Both the position numbers and the translations under genes were made by a program. Below are positions 21,923 through 33,734 of a DNA stretch of 64,000 nucleotides, one piece after another; positions within the stretch are counted from its first letter, which is position 1, and every line of letters begins with the position of its first letter. A model generated the notes under the pieces. It did no database searches, had not been told where the DNA came from, and saw only the letters and a list, made by a program, of their open reading frames with translations. The DNA is from Sesamum alatum. Lineage: Eukaryota; Streptophyta; Magnoliopsida; Lamiales; Pedaliaceae. The stretch lies in contig JACGWO010000011.1 of the NCBI GenBank assembly GCA_034509735.1, forward strand, positions 12,929,866-12,993,865. The letters are read 5' to 3'.

Positions 21923-24494
21923 GTGTATATTTATTTTTCTGAAGACATGACAGATAAAAATAATATTTTTATTGTTATATTTTATGGAGGTCAACGAATT
22001 GATTTATATGATTGTGTGAGATATGATCGTCCTGAAGTTGGAATTAGGAAAATATGCCATAGTACTACGTTTGTTGAACTGGAGTTAATTTTAGTACTTG
22101 GCCTCCGTAGGGTTGAGTTTAAGTTACAGATATTTTTTTAAATACACAACATGTAATGCTGGTTGATGGAGGGAGACGGTGTTACATATTAAGAATGATG
22201 GAGATTTGCAATTTTTACTCGATGCGGTAAATGGCTATGCGTCTGTTGATATTTTTGTTGAAGCAGAAAAAGTGAATGAAGATATCGTACCAGACGACCC
22301 GTTTGTTGGTGATTGGGGAACATACATGTGTATGTTAACGCAAGATTCACCCCCACTTTCCAGCAATTACTCAAGCGATGGGCAAGGTTGGGATAAATGA
22401 GATTTTTCAGGTCCAACAAGATATAATTTTGGGATAAACGAAGATTATGCGGGTCCAACTACATACAACGAAGAAGAGAATAAGGATATGAACATCGAGC
22501 TAGAAGCAGATAGTTTCTTAAATAATGATCCAGTAGACTCAGAACCAGATGAGGTTGAACTGGAGGGTCAAGATGATAGTATTCCTGAAAATGATGATGA
22601 AGTCAGCATTCCAGTTATGTTGGACGTCCGTGGAGGTGATATGTATGAACCCAGAGGTCAACAATGACAGGCATTTGACTTAACATGCCCCCAGCATCGG
22701 AACCGCCTTCTCTATATCCTGTTATTCCTTTTTCAGTACAACACATCCGGCGGTACCTATCGACTCCGTCCTTATCCCTACTGGTCGTTGGGGTAATTTT
22801 TACGACTCAAACACTGGAGAGCTCAAATGTGGGATAGTTTTCAAGAGTAAAGACCACTTGATTGCAAGTGTACAAGATTTCTCGATGTGATTTGCAAGAC
22901 GAGAATTCCGTGTTGTAGAGAGTGAACCAAAATTGTGGAAGCTGGTATGCAAATACGATGAAAAGAGTGGGTGCCCTTGGATGGTACGAGGAATATTCAA
23001 GGCTAACATGGGATTATTTAAGATTATGAAGTATGCGGGACCGCATACATGCCTAATGTATGAGATTTCTGTCGATCATCGTATTGTGGGCAAGAGTATG
23101 ATTGCAACACATTTGTTGGGTATGGTTCGGCAAGACCCAACATATGATATCAAATATGTCCAACAGAACGTAAAAGGTCGGTTTGATTTTAAAATTTCTT
23201 ATCATAAGACTTGGCATGCTTTGAAGGCTGCAAGAGAAGAGGATGTATGGGACGTGGGAAAACTCTATGCAGAAGTTGCCTATGTACATGGCTGCATTGC
23301 AGAAAAGGAACCCGGGGACGGTTGTAGGGTGGTTGCATATGAATACCGACAGGCCCGGGGTAAAAATGTTGAACTATGTATTCTAGGCTTTCAGACCGTG
23401 CATTGAGGTATTCTGTTATTGTCGTCGTGTTATAAGTGTAGACAGGACCCATTTGTACACGAAGTACCGACATAAGTTATTGATGATAGTAACATTAGAT
23501 GCAAATCAACAGGTACTCCCGTTGGCATTCACACTCATTGATGAAGAATCATTGCCTTCATGGCGATGGTTCTTGGAGATGTTTTCTAAACATCTACTGA
23601 TAGGCGATGAGAACAAATTGTCTAATTTCGGACCGACACAATGGATTGATCAGTGCTATTAATTATGTTCCAGCATTCAAATTTCCTCATGGGGTGCACA
23701 GATTCTGTTTACCGCAAGTTTGTTCAAACTTTAATAGGAAGTTCAACTACATCCAGTTGAAGGATCTTTGCTGGAAGGCCGATGCACAACAGACTACTCG
23801 TAAATTTGACAGAGTCATGGAGGAAATTAGGGGCTTGAATGAGGAAGCATTTATTTCGTTGGAGGTGATCGACAAGTCTCAATGCACATTATCCCATGAT
23901 GGTGGTTGGCGAACAGGCATCCTTACGACAAATATGTATGAGTGTATTAATGGAGTCCTTAAGGGTGCTAGGGGTTTACCAATAATGGCAATTGTGAAAA
24001 TAACATTCTCAAGATCCGTACAATCCTTTTTGGACCGCACCACTCGTTGCCACAAAGTGATGAATGCCAACCAGTCGTTCGATGATTATGCTTTCAGGTT
24101 GTTTGCGTCTAGACAAAGTGAGGCCGTGCATCACATCGTCTAAAAAATTGATTACAAACAACAATTTGCCTCTGTTCTGACATTAAGCTTGACCGGTCAA
24201 GGTTCACATACCTACGTGGTCAAATTGAAGCAATATCAGTGTTCGTGTGGTAAATGGAGTAATGATGGAATTCCAGGTTCTCATGCAATACAGGCGTCCC
24301 GTCATTTTGAGGTAAATACTTCAAAATTTGTCCTCGTGTATTATAGTATTCAAGCATATAATCAGACATATCAAGGGAGGTTTGAGCCATTATGGGGTGA
24401 AGAGTATTGGGATCCTGTCCATTTTGTGCTTGTGCATAATCCAGCGTTACGAGCAAGGCGAGGTCCGGGAAGACAAGTTACGACTCGTATCTAA
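21923..24494 (+). pseudogene. MULE-2 MURA-type transposase, frameshifted
   Basis: This encoded a longer MULE transposase than MULE-1. Parts in order: an N-terminal PB1-like region 'NIFIVIFYGGQRIDLYDCV' (about 21957), 'VNGYASVDIFVEAEKV' (22225), an acidic linker (22440-22660, 'DEVELEGQDDSIPENDDEV'), the MuDR DNA-binding domain 'REFRVVESEPKLWKLVCKYD' and 'GCPWMVRGIFKANMGLFKIM' (22900-23030) with 'PHTCLMY', a linker, the DDE domain 'VDRTHLYTKYRHKLLMIVTL' (23445) and 'DRHNGLISAI' (23625), and a SWIM finger 'CSCGKWSNDGIPGSHA' (24240-24285). Faults: a TGA at about 22888, frame changes near 23255 and 23610, a TAA at 24141-24143, Gly to Arg after the first catalytic Asp, and the third SWIM cysteine replaced by Gly. 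It ends at 24494, convergent with a PMD pseudogene. Confidence 0.85.
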
Positions 24495-24785
24495 AACGAA
24501 ATGGATAGGCTTCAAGTCCGTGCACGGCAACAATATCGTGCACGACAAGCATAGTATATATAAATAATTGCCTTGTGTATGTATCTATTTCATGGTGAAT
24601 AAATCACTAAGTTTCGAGCATTGTATGGTCCGATTTTATGATAAAATCTTCATTGTTTTAAGGACATTTTAAAATGTAAGTACAATATATAATGACAATT
24701 TTAAAATGTATGTACAATATATCATTAAAATGTACAATATACACCGAAATTGATAGATCTAAAAATGACCTCTAGTGCCACAATG
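24495..24785. other. Gap between convergent MULE-2 transposase and PMD gene
   Basis: 290 bp, AT-rich, with a repeated 'ttttaaaatgtaagtacaatatat' style word twice (24668-24730). It is presumably the shared 3' UTR/terminator region of the two convergent genes. Confidence 0.45.
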
Positions 24786-26935
24786 CAGTCATCGTCTATT
24801 TCGATTAGGCCAATTATCTTGTCTCTGATACTCTTCAGGTGTGCTTAATTCTTCAAAAAGAACCGGTAATATCCCATAATGACGTCGCTGCTGCGGAGTG
24901 ATGGAATGTGCAAAGTCAAAACCAATATCAGTGTATGATGGGCCAGCCACATTCGGAGGTGTGTATGTGGCAGATGGACCAGCTTGGTGATATGATGTAG
25001 AAGGACTGGCTTGGTGGTATGACGTAGAAGGACCTGCCTCATCAGTCGGGGGCGCGTAAATGCTAGTCGGTCCTCCTCGGACAGCAGGATAATGTGAACA
25101 CGTAAAATTCACAATTTCACGTAGTCCCTTTTGGTGTCTTTCCCTCATTTCAAACAATGACTAATAATCAGTTCCGACGTTATCATAATCAATCACCAGT
25201 TGTTCAAGCCTGTCGGCCTGCAACATATATAAAATAATCAGACATATGATGCATATATAAAATAATCAGTCATATGTGAAATAATCACACGTTATGCTTT
25301 ACCACATATTCCCAGTTACTTGGATTTGCTGGTCGATATCCGGATATGTCGGTCGGTTGGGTAATGTGTGATATTTATAGACGGGAAATTTGATGGTACC
25401 AGTTCATATAATCTAACACTGTAGTACGCCCAATTCCGAATAGAGGTTTAACGACTCGTAGTGATTGCACGTCATTCTATTGTGTAACATAGTCTCGATG
25501 GAACCATGCCCAATCTGTGTCCTGACGTCCCCGTCTATCGAATGAGTGTAAGCATCGTTCACTTACTAAGGGGTTCGAGGGAATATCCTGGACCATGTCA
25601 TATTGACGGAGCACCCGTTCATGGTGATGCATCTCCACAATGGCATAGTGTATCAATGGGCATATTTTGTTCATGGCGTGCGAACTGCATAAAAGGGTAT
25701 TGAACCGATATCTGGTTGATTCCCGTTATAGGGTGACCAGATAAACTGCATCATTAAACCACTTCATTAATATATTCATAATCTATATTAAAGAGAAACA
25801 GTACATGTAATGACCAATAGTAATACCTCACTTTCTTGCATTCGATCAAAGGTAGCCCTAATAATACGCAACGCGTTTTGTGCCGTATGCGTCCGGGAAA
25901 CATGACACAACCACCTTAAAAAACGACAAATACAACAAGAAAGTATTTAGATAAGATTTGAGATTTTACGATTATATGTACGTAAATTTTTGCATACGTG
26001 CGGCATATGGAAGAATCAATAGAACGTTTTCTTCATCAATTATTTTTTGGACGTATATCTAATTCAGTAGTAATTCGAATTAGCGTTATACTTGTAATCC
26101 GAGCCCAGGCCCATATTTGGAGCAACTGCATAGCTTCACCTATATTTACTTTTCCTCTTTGCGATGTTGTACACAACTCCCTATACATATATGCCAACAT
26201 CGTTGTACTCCAGTTTGAGGTACCACCTTCATGGATGTCCTCCATATGTCGTAAATACAATAACGACACCCTATTACCGTTAGCATCGGGAAAAAACATC
26301 CTATCAATGAGGCACAAAGCACATATTCGCGCCTCTTGCAACACTTCCTCCAAAGGGCTGTCATCATCACATGTGTTGGCCATCATCCAGCTATGCAAGA
26401 CTGGTAAATTTATCCGGGAGCCCTTAAATTCATTCGCACCCGGGACAAATCCTAACATCTCAAAGTAATACTGTTGCCATTTTTGAGTACTCTGTCGCAT
26501 ATCTACTCCTGTGATAAGAGGCCCTTCAATCGAAAGGGCCCACAAAGCGGTGATATCCTAGAGTGTAACAGTTGCCTCAGCAACGGGGATATGGAAAGTA
26601 TGAGTTTCGGGTCTCCATCTCTCTATTAACGCAGTGATAAAGTGTTGGTCAATCTCAATATGACCACACTATATAACACCTAATAGACCCATATTTTGTA
26701 ACACTTATAGTACTCGAATGTGCCGTGGGACCAGTTGGAGAACCCAGAAAAATAAAATATCACCACGCCGTACATTTAGAGTTGTGTCCGGCTCTCTGCA
26801 CACATATTTCAATCGATGGCTACTCGGCCCGTACAACACACTACTGTCGCGTGGACCCAAATTTGCCACAATATACTTTCGGAATATTGACTATGTAAAA
26901 AAATTTCACACAAGATACAACTGATATAACAAATA
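24786..26935 (-). pseudogene. Plant mobile domain (PMD, MAIN-like) gene, decayed
   Basis: This resembles the MAIN/MAIL1-type plant mobile domain family (PF10536); cellular members are nuclear proteins needed for genome stability and silencing, and many copies are carried by transposons. On the minus strand the N-terminal part near 26850-26560 gives 'LGPRDSSVLYGPSSHRL' and, after two stops, '[20 protein letters not shown]'. The core (26545-26036) has 'ALSIEGPLITGVDMRQSTQKW', 'RHMEDIHEGGTSNWST', 'AYMYRELCTTSQRGKVNIG' and 'AMQLLQIWAWARI'. A later exon (25674-25477) has 'ERVLRQYDMVQDIP' and 'DRRGRQDTDWAWFHRDYV', and the tail (25157-24789) is Ser/Tyr/Pro repeats 'GPSTSYHQASPSTSYHQAG'. The stretches 25990-25800 and 25470-25160 behave as introns. 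It is tail-to-tail with MULE-2, suggesting capture by that element. Confidence 0.8.
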
Positions 26936-27100
26936 TAGTATGTCAAATATACTACCTGAATGTAATGTTAAGATTTGAAGATGAAAGATGAAAATGAAAG
27001 AACGTAAGGAAGGTTATATATAGGCGGATGAAGGGGGGGGGGGGAGAGGGGTTAACTCGGGGCTTGGGGGGGAGGAATGGCTGAAAAATAAATTGGGGTC
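26936..27100 (-). promoter_or_regulatory. Putative PMD promoter / MULE-2 right flank
   Basis: Just upstream of the PMD reading on the minus strand, with a TATA-like CCTATATATAAC at about 27012-27023 and a G-run at 27030-27042 (+). The switch to CACTA-3-type sequence happens at about 27060-27100. Confidence 0.4.
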
Positions 27101-27109
27101 AAAGACTCC

Positions 27110-27450
27110 GATTACGATATCTCAACATCCGCCAGCCGGATTAATTCCAAACATAACCACATATAAGATTTTGTCTATTTGAATATATCTAATGGTCTGA
27201 TTTAAAATCACATGGTCTGATTGAAGGCTGCACCGTTGTCAATCTCGCTTATTACGAATCAGATACGATATCTCAATATCCATATACAAAAAATGTCCAA
27301 AACTTCATCGAATATAGTCTTTTGTCTATTTAATCATATCTAACGGTCTGATTAAGCGATGCAATACAATAATATAAGATGCCAGCTACATCTCTGTAAT
27401 ACTTATGAATTAGAATATACAAATATACTTCATATAATTAACATATATCA
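27110..27450 (+). repeat. Shared CACTA non-coding module, CACTA-3 copy
   Basis: Contains 'ATATCTAACGGTCTGATT' and 'GCGATGCAATACAATAATA' and matches 52139-52470 in CACTA-2 and, reversed, about 12690-12960 in CACTA-1. No open frame. It lies between the two gene positions in all three elements. Confidence 0.65.
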
Positions 27451-27838
27451 ATCTCATGAAAAATATTTTATGTTTTAATTGTCTTAATCTCATAAAGAGT
27501 ATTTCATTTTATATCAATCACATATTTTATATCAATCTCATGAAAAATATATCATAAAGAGTTCAAACATAATTTCATTTTGGCGGCTTTTGAAAAATAG
27601 GAGGAAAAATTAAATTTTGGAACAGTTATTTCAAATTGGTCGTTCCAAAAAGAGTTCCAACATAATTTCATTGGCGCCTTCTGGAAAATAGATGGGTAAA
27701 ACAGTGCCGTTTTGTTAGCTTTGGAACAACTATAGGAACGGTTGGCTAAAAAATGATCGTTCCAAATAGTTAATATAAAAGTGGAACTTGCAGATTTTTG
27801 GTCATTCTTCAACTCCCTGTCTCTCTTTCTCTCTGTTC

Positions 27839-27843
27839 GTCGC
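27839..27843. repeat. Gypsy element target duplication, left (gtcgc)
   Basis: gtcgc directly before the LTR; the same five bases follow the other LTR at 36398-36402. Confidence 0.85.
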
Positions 27844-28783
27844 TGTAAATAAATTTTCGTGTTCCTAAATTTATTGAAACAAGAAAACATTACAAATAAA
27901 TTCCTTGAATTGATTGAATATTTGTGGGTGCGAAATCTCTACTTGAAAACCTCTGATTCTTCTCTTTATGAACGTGAGCTTTGACTTTGGCCACTTCAGA
28001 GGTGAAACTCGACGTTTGATCTCCTTTTATGTTGACTGTGACTTTGAATAACGTTAATTCGGGGGTTGTTGACTTGTTCCCGGATCAAACGCTATAAACT
28101 TGGAGATATTTGACTTGAACTTGGAATATTTCTTGGTGGATTTGATACTTTGGTCTTCCGCTAAGGTGGACTTCTGTCTTGATAATGTTAATTCGTCGGT
28201 CTTTGGACTTCTTGTCGAATTAAACGCTGACTTTGGACGATTTCCGAGACGAACGCCTCGAATCTTGCCTAGAACGCTGTGGATCTTTCTTGATTTGTGC
28301 TTAAGAGGATTTCGAGACTTCTTGAATACTCTCTTTCTTGTGTCTTCAATTGTATGTGTGTATTTTAAATGAGTTCCCAGAACCCCTTTATATAGCTGTC
28401 AAAGAGGTAGAATTGTAGTGAACTTGAACACTTATTTTTGTATTATCTCTTTATTTTAATTTAAAGTGATAAATACATTAAATATTGGGAAGACATGATT
28501 GGTCAATTTCAATATTATCTCTTTAATTTTTGTATTTTTTGAAAGAGATAATAAGAGAAATATTTGTCTTGATTTGATTGGCCGGAACACCTCAATTTGA
28601 CACGTGTCGACCGTTGACTTGATGACGAAATATATATTAAAATATCAATTAATTCAATTATTTATATTTAGAATTAAATTAGTAAATTCCAAAAGATAAA
28701 TAGAAAAATAGAATATAATTGATAAATAATATATATTTTCCACTTGTCGTCATTTGATTGGTCAAGAAAATTATTTATCTACA
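27844..28783 (-). repeat. Gypsy 3' LTR (940 bp)
   Basis: Aligns along its length with 35462-36397. It contains a TATA-like TATATAAAGGGG on the minus strand at about 28386-28397. Confidence 0.88.
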
Positions 28784-28797
28784 AATGCCCCCTCGAG
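28784..28797 (-). other. Polypurine tract of the gypsy element
   Basis: CTCGAGGGGGCATT on the minus strand, directly before the 3' LTR; the position and purine run fit the plus-strand primer of reverse transcription. Confidence 0.65.
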
Positions 28798-30539
28798 ACT
28801 CGTTCACGAATATATATTTGAAAATATAATTTATTGAAGTGAATGAGTCGTGAAAAATATAAATCGAATTTACGTGGCCGTCGTAATTTGGATCCATCAA
28901 TTTTTTTCGATGGACAACCCATCAAGAGAAATCCTATTTCATATATATATGTGGACATAGAGATTGGGCCGAAAGCCTTTTAGGTTTACAAAATCATTTG
29001 ATTGAATTTTTTTTTCATTTAGCCCAAATCCTCATACTCAAAGGCTTACATTTTACAAAAAAATGTCTTTGTTTCAAGTAGTCCACGACTGACTTTAACT
29101 CAGCCAATTGCCTTGGACATTTGAAGTCCTACTTGCAGACTCATTTGATCAACGCCATGACATATCTCCTTCTGTGATAGACTCGAATTGTTTCCAGATC
29201 CGTAAACACGAAGGGTTGAGTTTGAATTCAACTCAGAATTTGATGTTTAAACCATCCGAAACCTTGGTAATTAATATCGGTTTATCCTAATTCTGTTAAA
29301 CTTGTGCCTTTTTGAATTTGAGTTCAATTGGGATAAATAATCACCAAGTTTATTTGGACTAAGAAATCGAAATTGGTGCCTATATAAGGAGCTTGAATTT
29401 GCTCGAATCTGATAGTGATAATTCAACATTCTTGAGGTATGTTCCAATGGTCAAATATTTCTTTTTCTTCAATTTTTCTATCATGCACACAAGGTGTTTG
29501 TTGTAACGCCTCTGTGATTTTTATTTTTTATTTTTGCAGAATTTTCAAACCAGAGACGAAATTGGAATCTTTCTTGAATTCCAACCGGCTCTTCACGGTA
29601 TAACTTTGCTACTCTTCGTGAATCTTGCAGCGTGCTTTCACTGATTCAATTTGCCACATTCTTCGAATTTCGATTCTATATTCGCAACAATCAATTTCAC
29701 TGATCCGTATCAATAGTTTCTAGAGTAGAAGTTTGGATGTCCACAGGAAATAGAAGGTCGTTGGTCGCAAAGACGTTTTCATTGTACATACACATCCGCC
29801 GCCAGAATAAAGAGCGGGCCGTGCTTGTAAGTAGTCAAGGCTGGTGCATGCATGCTATTTCTCTTTGATTAGTGTCCATTGACAACATCCAACTAATATA
29901 TCCACTTCTTTAAACAATTTAACCATTTAAGCATCTTGTTTTAAAAAATCTTGGTAACGTCATCAGTTGATGTTTGCATACATGCAATTTCTCTTTTCCT
30001 CTATTTCTTTCTTTTTTTTTTTTACTTCAATTCTTGTATTCAAGAGAGATCCATCAAAAGGCATAGCATATTTTTCCACAATACTGCAGAAACTAGGAAA
30101 TAGACTTTGTATTCAAGAAGTTAATAGCCAACGTTTAATTGATATTGACTGTAACTTTTATTTGACATATTCCCATGTGTTTTACCAACGGCATGTCATA
30201 GATTTATTTGAGTTTTTTTTTTCATGAACTCAATTAAATCTATTCTTTGTGCTTTGATAGGTTGCGACATGGTTTACTTCAAAGACGAGCCTCTTTCCTC
30301 TGGTCAACAAACTTAGTAATTCTTGACGATGAAAGTCAACTCACAGAGAGAGGGACGATTTTGACGACTCACACACCTCTCATCGGTCGATATGCGAAAC
30401 AATGGCCAAGGTTGACGACTCCACTTCACACAGAACAATGGTCTCGAGAAGTTTCATTGAGCAAGACTTCCAAGGTGTGGTCTTTGCAAGCGACCCATCA
30501 CCATTGTTCCGACGAACCAAGCTTTTTTACTGACGTAAG
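28798..30539 (+). other. Gypsy internal region: PMD promoter, leader and upstream sequence
   Basis: About 1.7 kb between the polypurine tract and the first clear PMD codons. It includes the TATA box and leader intron noted above and a T-rich possible second intron ending 'TTTGATAG' near 30260. 'ATGGTTTACTTCAAAG' at 30269 may be the original start, but that frame stops soon after. Confidence 0.45.
29381..29387 (+). promoter_or_regulatory. TATA box for the antisense PMD gene
   Basis: tatataa in the context 'GGTGCCTATATAAGGAGCTT', followed about 45 bp later by a GTATGT splice-donor-like site (29437) and a TTTTGCAG acceptor (29534-29541). This suggests the antisense gene has its own promoter and a leader intron. 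Confidence 0.5.
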
Positions 30540-33107
30540 GCCGCCGCATTATTGAAGGGAAAGCCAAGTGGGGCGACAACATTAACTTTGCCGGCGAGTT
30601 TCGTTTCATCAAAGGATATTGGGAGTGGACGGAAGACGTACTCAGCCAGTGCAGGGACAAGCTAGTTGCGGCCCAAGTATATGATGCCGTATACGCCTCA
30701 TTATTTACCTACGACCGCAATTCCGACATTGTCAAGGTGTTTTGCTAAGCGTGGTGCCCATCTACTAACACTATTCTAACGTCCTTCAAAGAGTTGTCTA
30801 TTTTGTTGTGGGACGTGCATACCCTTGCCAGACTTCCTATGGCAGGACTTGTTTACGACGAAGTCATCCCAAGTGCCAAGGAGCTTAACGGGGTTAACGA
30901 GACAGGGCGGAAACTTGTGCCTCGCTCTTCCAAATTCCTACTCCACGCTTACCATTTGCTTCGAAAAAGTAATAACAATGGTCAATCCTCTCAAGTTCCT
31001 GTCGACAAATGGGTCAAGTTTTGGCTTAGAAGGACGATGAAATATTGCGAGCCCCCTCCACGTAAAGAGAAGAAGGCCGTTCATTATAAATCAACTCATA
31101 ACCCCTCCGGGACCTTTGGGGTACATGGCAAGTGGTCCACAGCGGATGAGGCATTGTTTTCGAGGCTCGGTATCAAGGGGAGTTCAAAGGAAGAGATATT
31201 CTTGACGGCATATTTGGCGTGTTGGCTTTGTACCTTTGTCCTTCCCACTCAAGACGTTGGTTCAATACACCCACGTGTTTACAAGGTGGCGAGTGCTATG
31301 GCAGCGGGTCGAAGGATTGGCCTTGCAGTTCCTGTCTTGGCTAGCATTTACAGAGGTTGGAATAAGATTTCTAACTGCCCAAGGCCAACTCGCGTACACT
31401 CTCCATTTCTGATTCACTTTGTTTATAGTTGGATAGCTTATTATTTAAAGACTCATTATCAACTTGTGCAAAGCATTCATGGGCCCAAGATGACGCTCTT
31501 TTCAGGCAAACGAGGCGCAAAATACTACGATCCGCAAGAGGCGAGAAAGCGGCTACACAGAGGCGACTATATCTCTTGGACTTGCAACATGATTGTGAGG
31601 GACAAGGATTTTTCATTCACAGACGACGGGCACACTACAGAATCTGAAAAAATCTATTTCATGGCCGTCCGTTCGAACTACCTTCCTCTGCGGCAAGGCG
31701 ATCATTTCGTTGTTGAGCCCTATAACCCTCATCAATTTAGTCGTCAATTTGGTTTCTTCCAAGAAGTGCCGGGGATTCTTTCACAAGACGTTCGCAAAGC
31801 CTCTTTAGAGGGTGGAATCCGTTATTGGCGCTCGTGCATTTTGTCCAAGACCATGAAAAAAGTGTTGTTCCCTCCCATGCTCCCAAATATGAAGAAGTCC
31901 TCCTCCGAGGCGTATAAAAGGTGGTGGCTCGGAGTTCATGGTGGCTACTTTGAAGAAAATGTGTCAAAGTTGCTTGCCTTAGGCCCAAGTCAAGCTTCTC
32001 CAAAAGGCAAGAAGTGTGGTGAAGGGGTTGCCCAAGATCAACCTCGCGAGCCGGCTACTTCCCTTCCCAAGCGAGATTCTCAAGTGGTCGAACCCCTTGA
32101 AGTAAATAAGAAGCAAAGTGCTCCTCGTTCCTTGGAAGTAAGTGGGGAGTAACAACCCTTATCGTCATTGGAAGAGGCCGAAGAGGGATTCAAAACCAAT
32201 AAACATCAACGTTGCTGATGAGGGCTCAAGTCATGAAGCATTGATGTTGAACTTTGTCAAGGAGGTTATTTTTTTTCTTATTCCTCTTCTCTTTTTTTTT
32301 TGGTGATAAGATTTTCTTTTGTTTCTAACTCTAGTTGATGCATTATCGTAGCTCGAAGCTGAAGTCTTAGCCGTTGAAGATGATGAAACTTCCCAAGATA
32401 GCCAAGGGTCGACTTTTGGGTCTAACTTGTTGGCTACAACCCGTCCTCTTGTAATGGGGCTTACGAGAAAACAACCCTCCTGCCAAGCTGCTGTGTCGGT
32501 ATTTGAAGGTGAGAGGTTTGTTCTTAATCATCAAAAGGAGTTCCTTCTAAAGCTATGGAGTGATCTTCTCCTGAAGATATCAAACACCCCAATTGATTTC
32601 ATCTCATCAATCAAAGATGACGTTTACTTTGTTTTTGAATCTATGAAGAGCTTTCAGAATTTTGACATCTCAAATGTGGAAGAATCGATGAACACGTTCT
32701 TCGCCAAGGTCGCTGCTTATGATGAGGCGAGGTCGTCGTCTTCTGAAAGGTTATCCAAAGATCTTTTCGACCGGCAGCTAAAGGAAGCCAACGATCATCT
32801 TCAAGAGGCCCATGCTAAAGAAAGTGGAGGGGCTTCCAAGGTCCAATCCACTACGGACAAGTTGAAGCGTGTTGAGAAGGAGCTCGCGGATCTGAAAGAG
32901 CAAAGGAAGAACTTGTGTGCTACTCTGAAGGATGAAAATAAGCTTTTTCATAGTGCCCAAGTTGGAGTTCGTGAAATTGTGGAGGAAATTGTAGCGCTTG
33001 AGAGTACCACCCCCCTCAACGATGAAGTAGTTGCGAGTTTAGAGGCTTCAAGGACACATTTAGAAGCCCTCAAGGAAGGGTCGAAGGACTTGAGTTCTTG
33101 TGCTTGA
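30540..33107 (+). pseudogene. Plant mobile domain gene (antisense in gypsy element)
   Basis: A PMD-family (PF10536) protein gene opposite to gag. The first exon runs in one frame from about 30540 to 32152, interrupted by TAA at 30746-30748 where the family context 'FC*AWCPSTNT' expects a sense codon. Conserved stretches: 'YWEWTEDVLSQCRDKLVAAQ', 'AVYASLFTYDRNSDIVKV', 'WDVHTLARLPMAGLVYDEV', 'NPSGTFGVHGKWSTADEALF', 'YLACWLCTFVLP', 'VASAMAAGRRIGLAVPVLAS', 'FGFFQEVPG'. After a frame change near 32150 an intron (32265-32351, GT/AG) leads to a second exon to 33107, with a coiled-coil tail (about 32790-32950, 'KRVEKELADLKEQRKNLCAT'). The intact 452-codon stretch 30797-32152 shows only mild decay. The function of transposon-borne PMDs is unknown; modulation of host silencing is one suggestion. 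Confidence 0.8.
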
Positions 33108-33437
33108 GATTTGCTTAAGACCTTTTATTTTGTCGCATTTAATTCCCTTTTTCTTTGTTCTATGTCATGAACTCCAATGTTTCCTTGAGATTACGTAATA
33201 GAAGCATTTTCTTTTCTTTCTATCTTGCAATCTTTGAGCATGTTTGAGTACTTCCACTCTCGATGACTTCATAAGAGGAATAAAGTTCATTTAAATGTTA
33301 TGACTGGACTTAGAATATCTAAGCTGTCTACGTACCTCATCAAGAGGATCAAGTCAATTTGTAGTTCAGGGGTACCAAATATTTGTTTGGAGAGGGGAGG
33401 GCCATTCACAGTTTATACTCATGTTGGCCAGGAGTTT

Positions 33438-33570
33438 GACTTGGCTTTGTTAATTAGCCCACAACACAAGTAATCCGAGTTGGCTTTAATTAGCCCACAA
33501 CATAAGCAATTTTGAGTTGGCTTTAATTAGCCCACAACATAAGCAATTTTGAGTTGGCTTTAATTAGCCC
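33438..33570. repeat. Tandem repeat, about 37-bp unit, 3.5 copies
   Basis: The unit begins GAGTTGGCTTTAATTAGCCC and ends CATAAGCAATTTT. The first copy is diverged, the later ones nearly identical. Non-coding, inside the gypsy element just after the PMD gene. Confidence 0.8.
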
Positions 33571-33734
33571 ATCATATCAGGACTAAATATTAGTCCACAG
33601 ATTTATTTGGCCCCTGTACACATGCCTCTGTGTCGCTTCTTCAACAGATGACGGAGCAGCAGGGCAACTTCCACATTTCCTTTGCAAATTTGGAGACGTG
33701 ATATCATCAAATTAGGAATCTATGGCAGGGTTCT

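Noticed and set aside
31371..32003. Minus-strand open frames in the gypsy element
   Set aside because: Antisense shadows of the well-supported PMD gene; they show no pol motifs such as the RT YxDD or integrase zinc finger.
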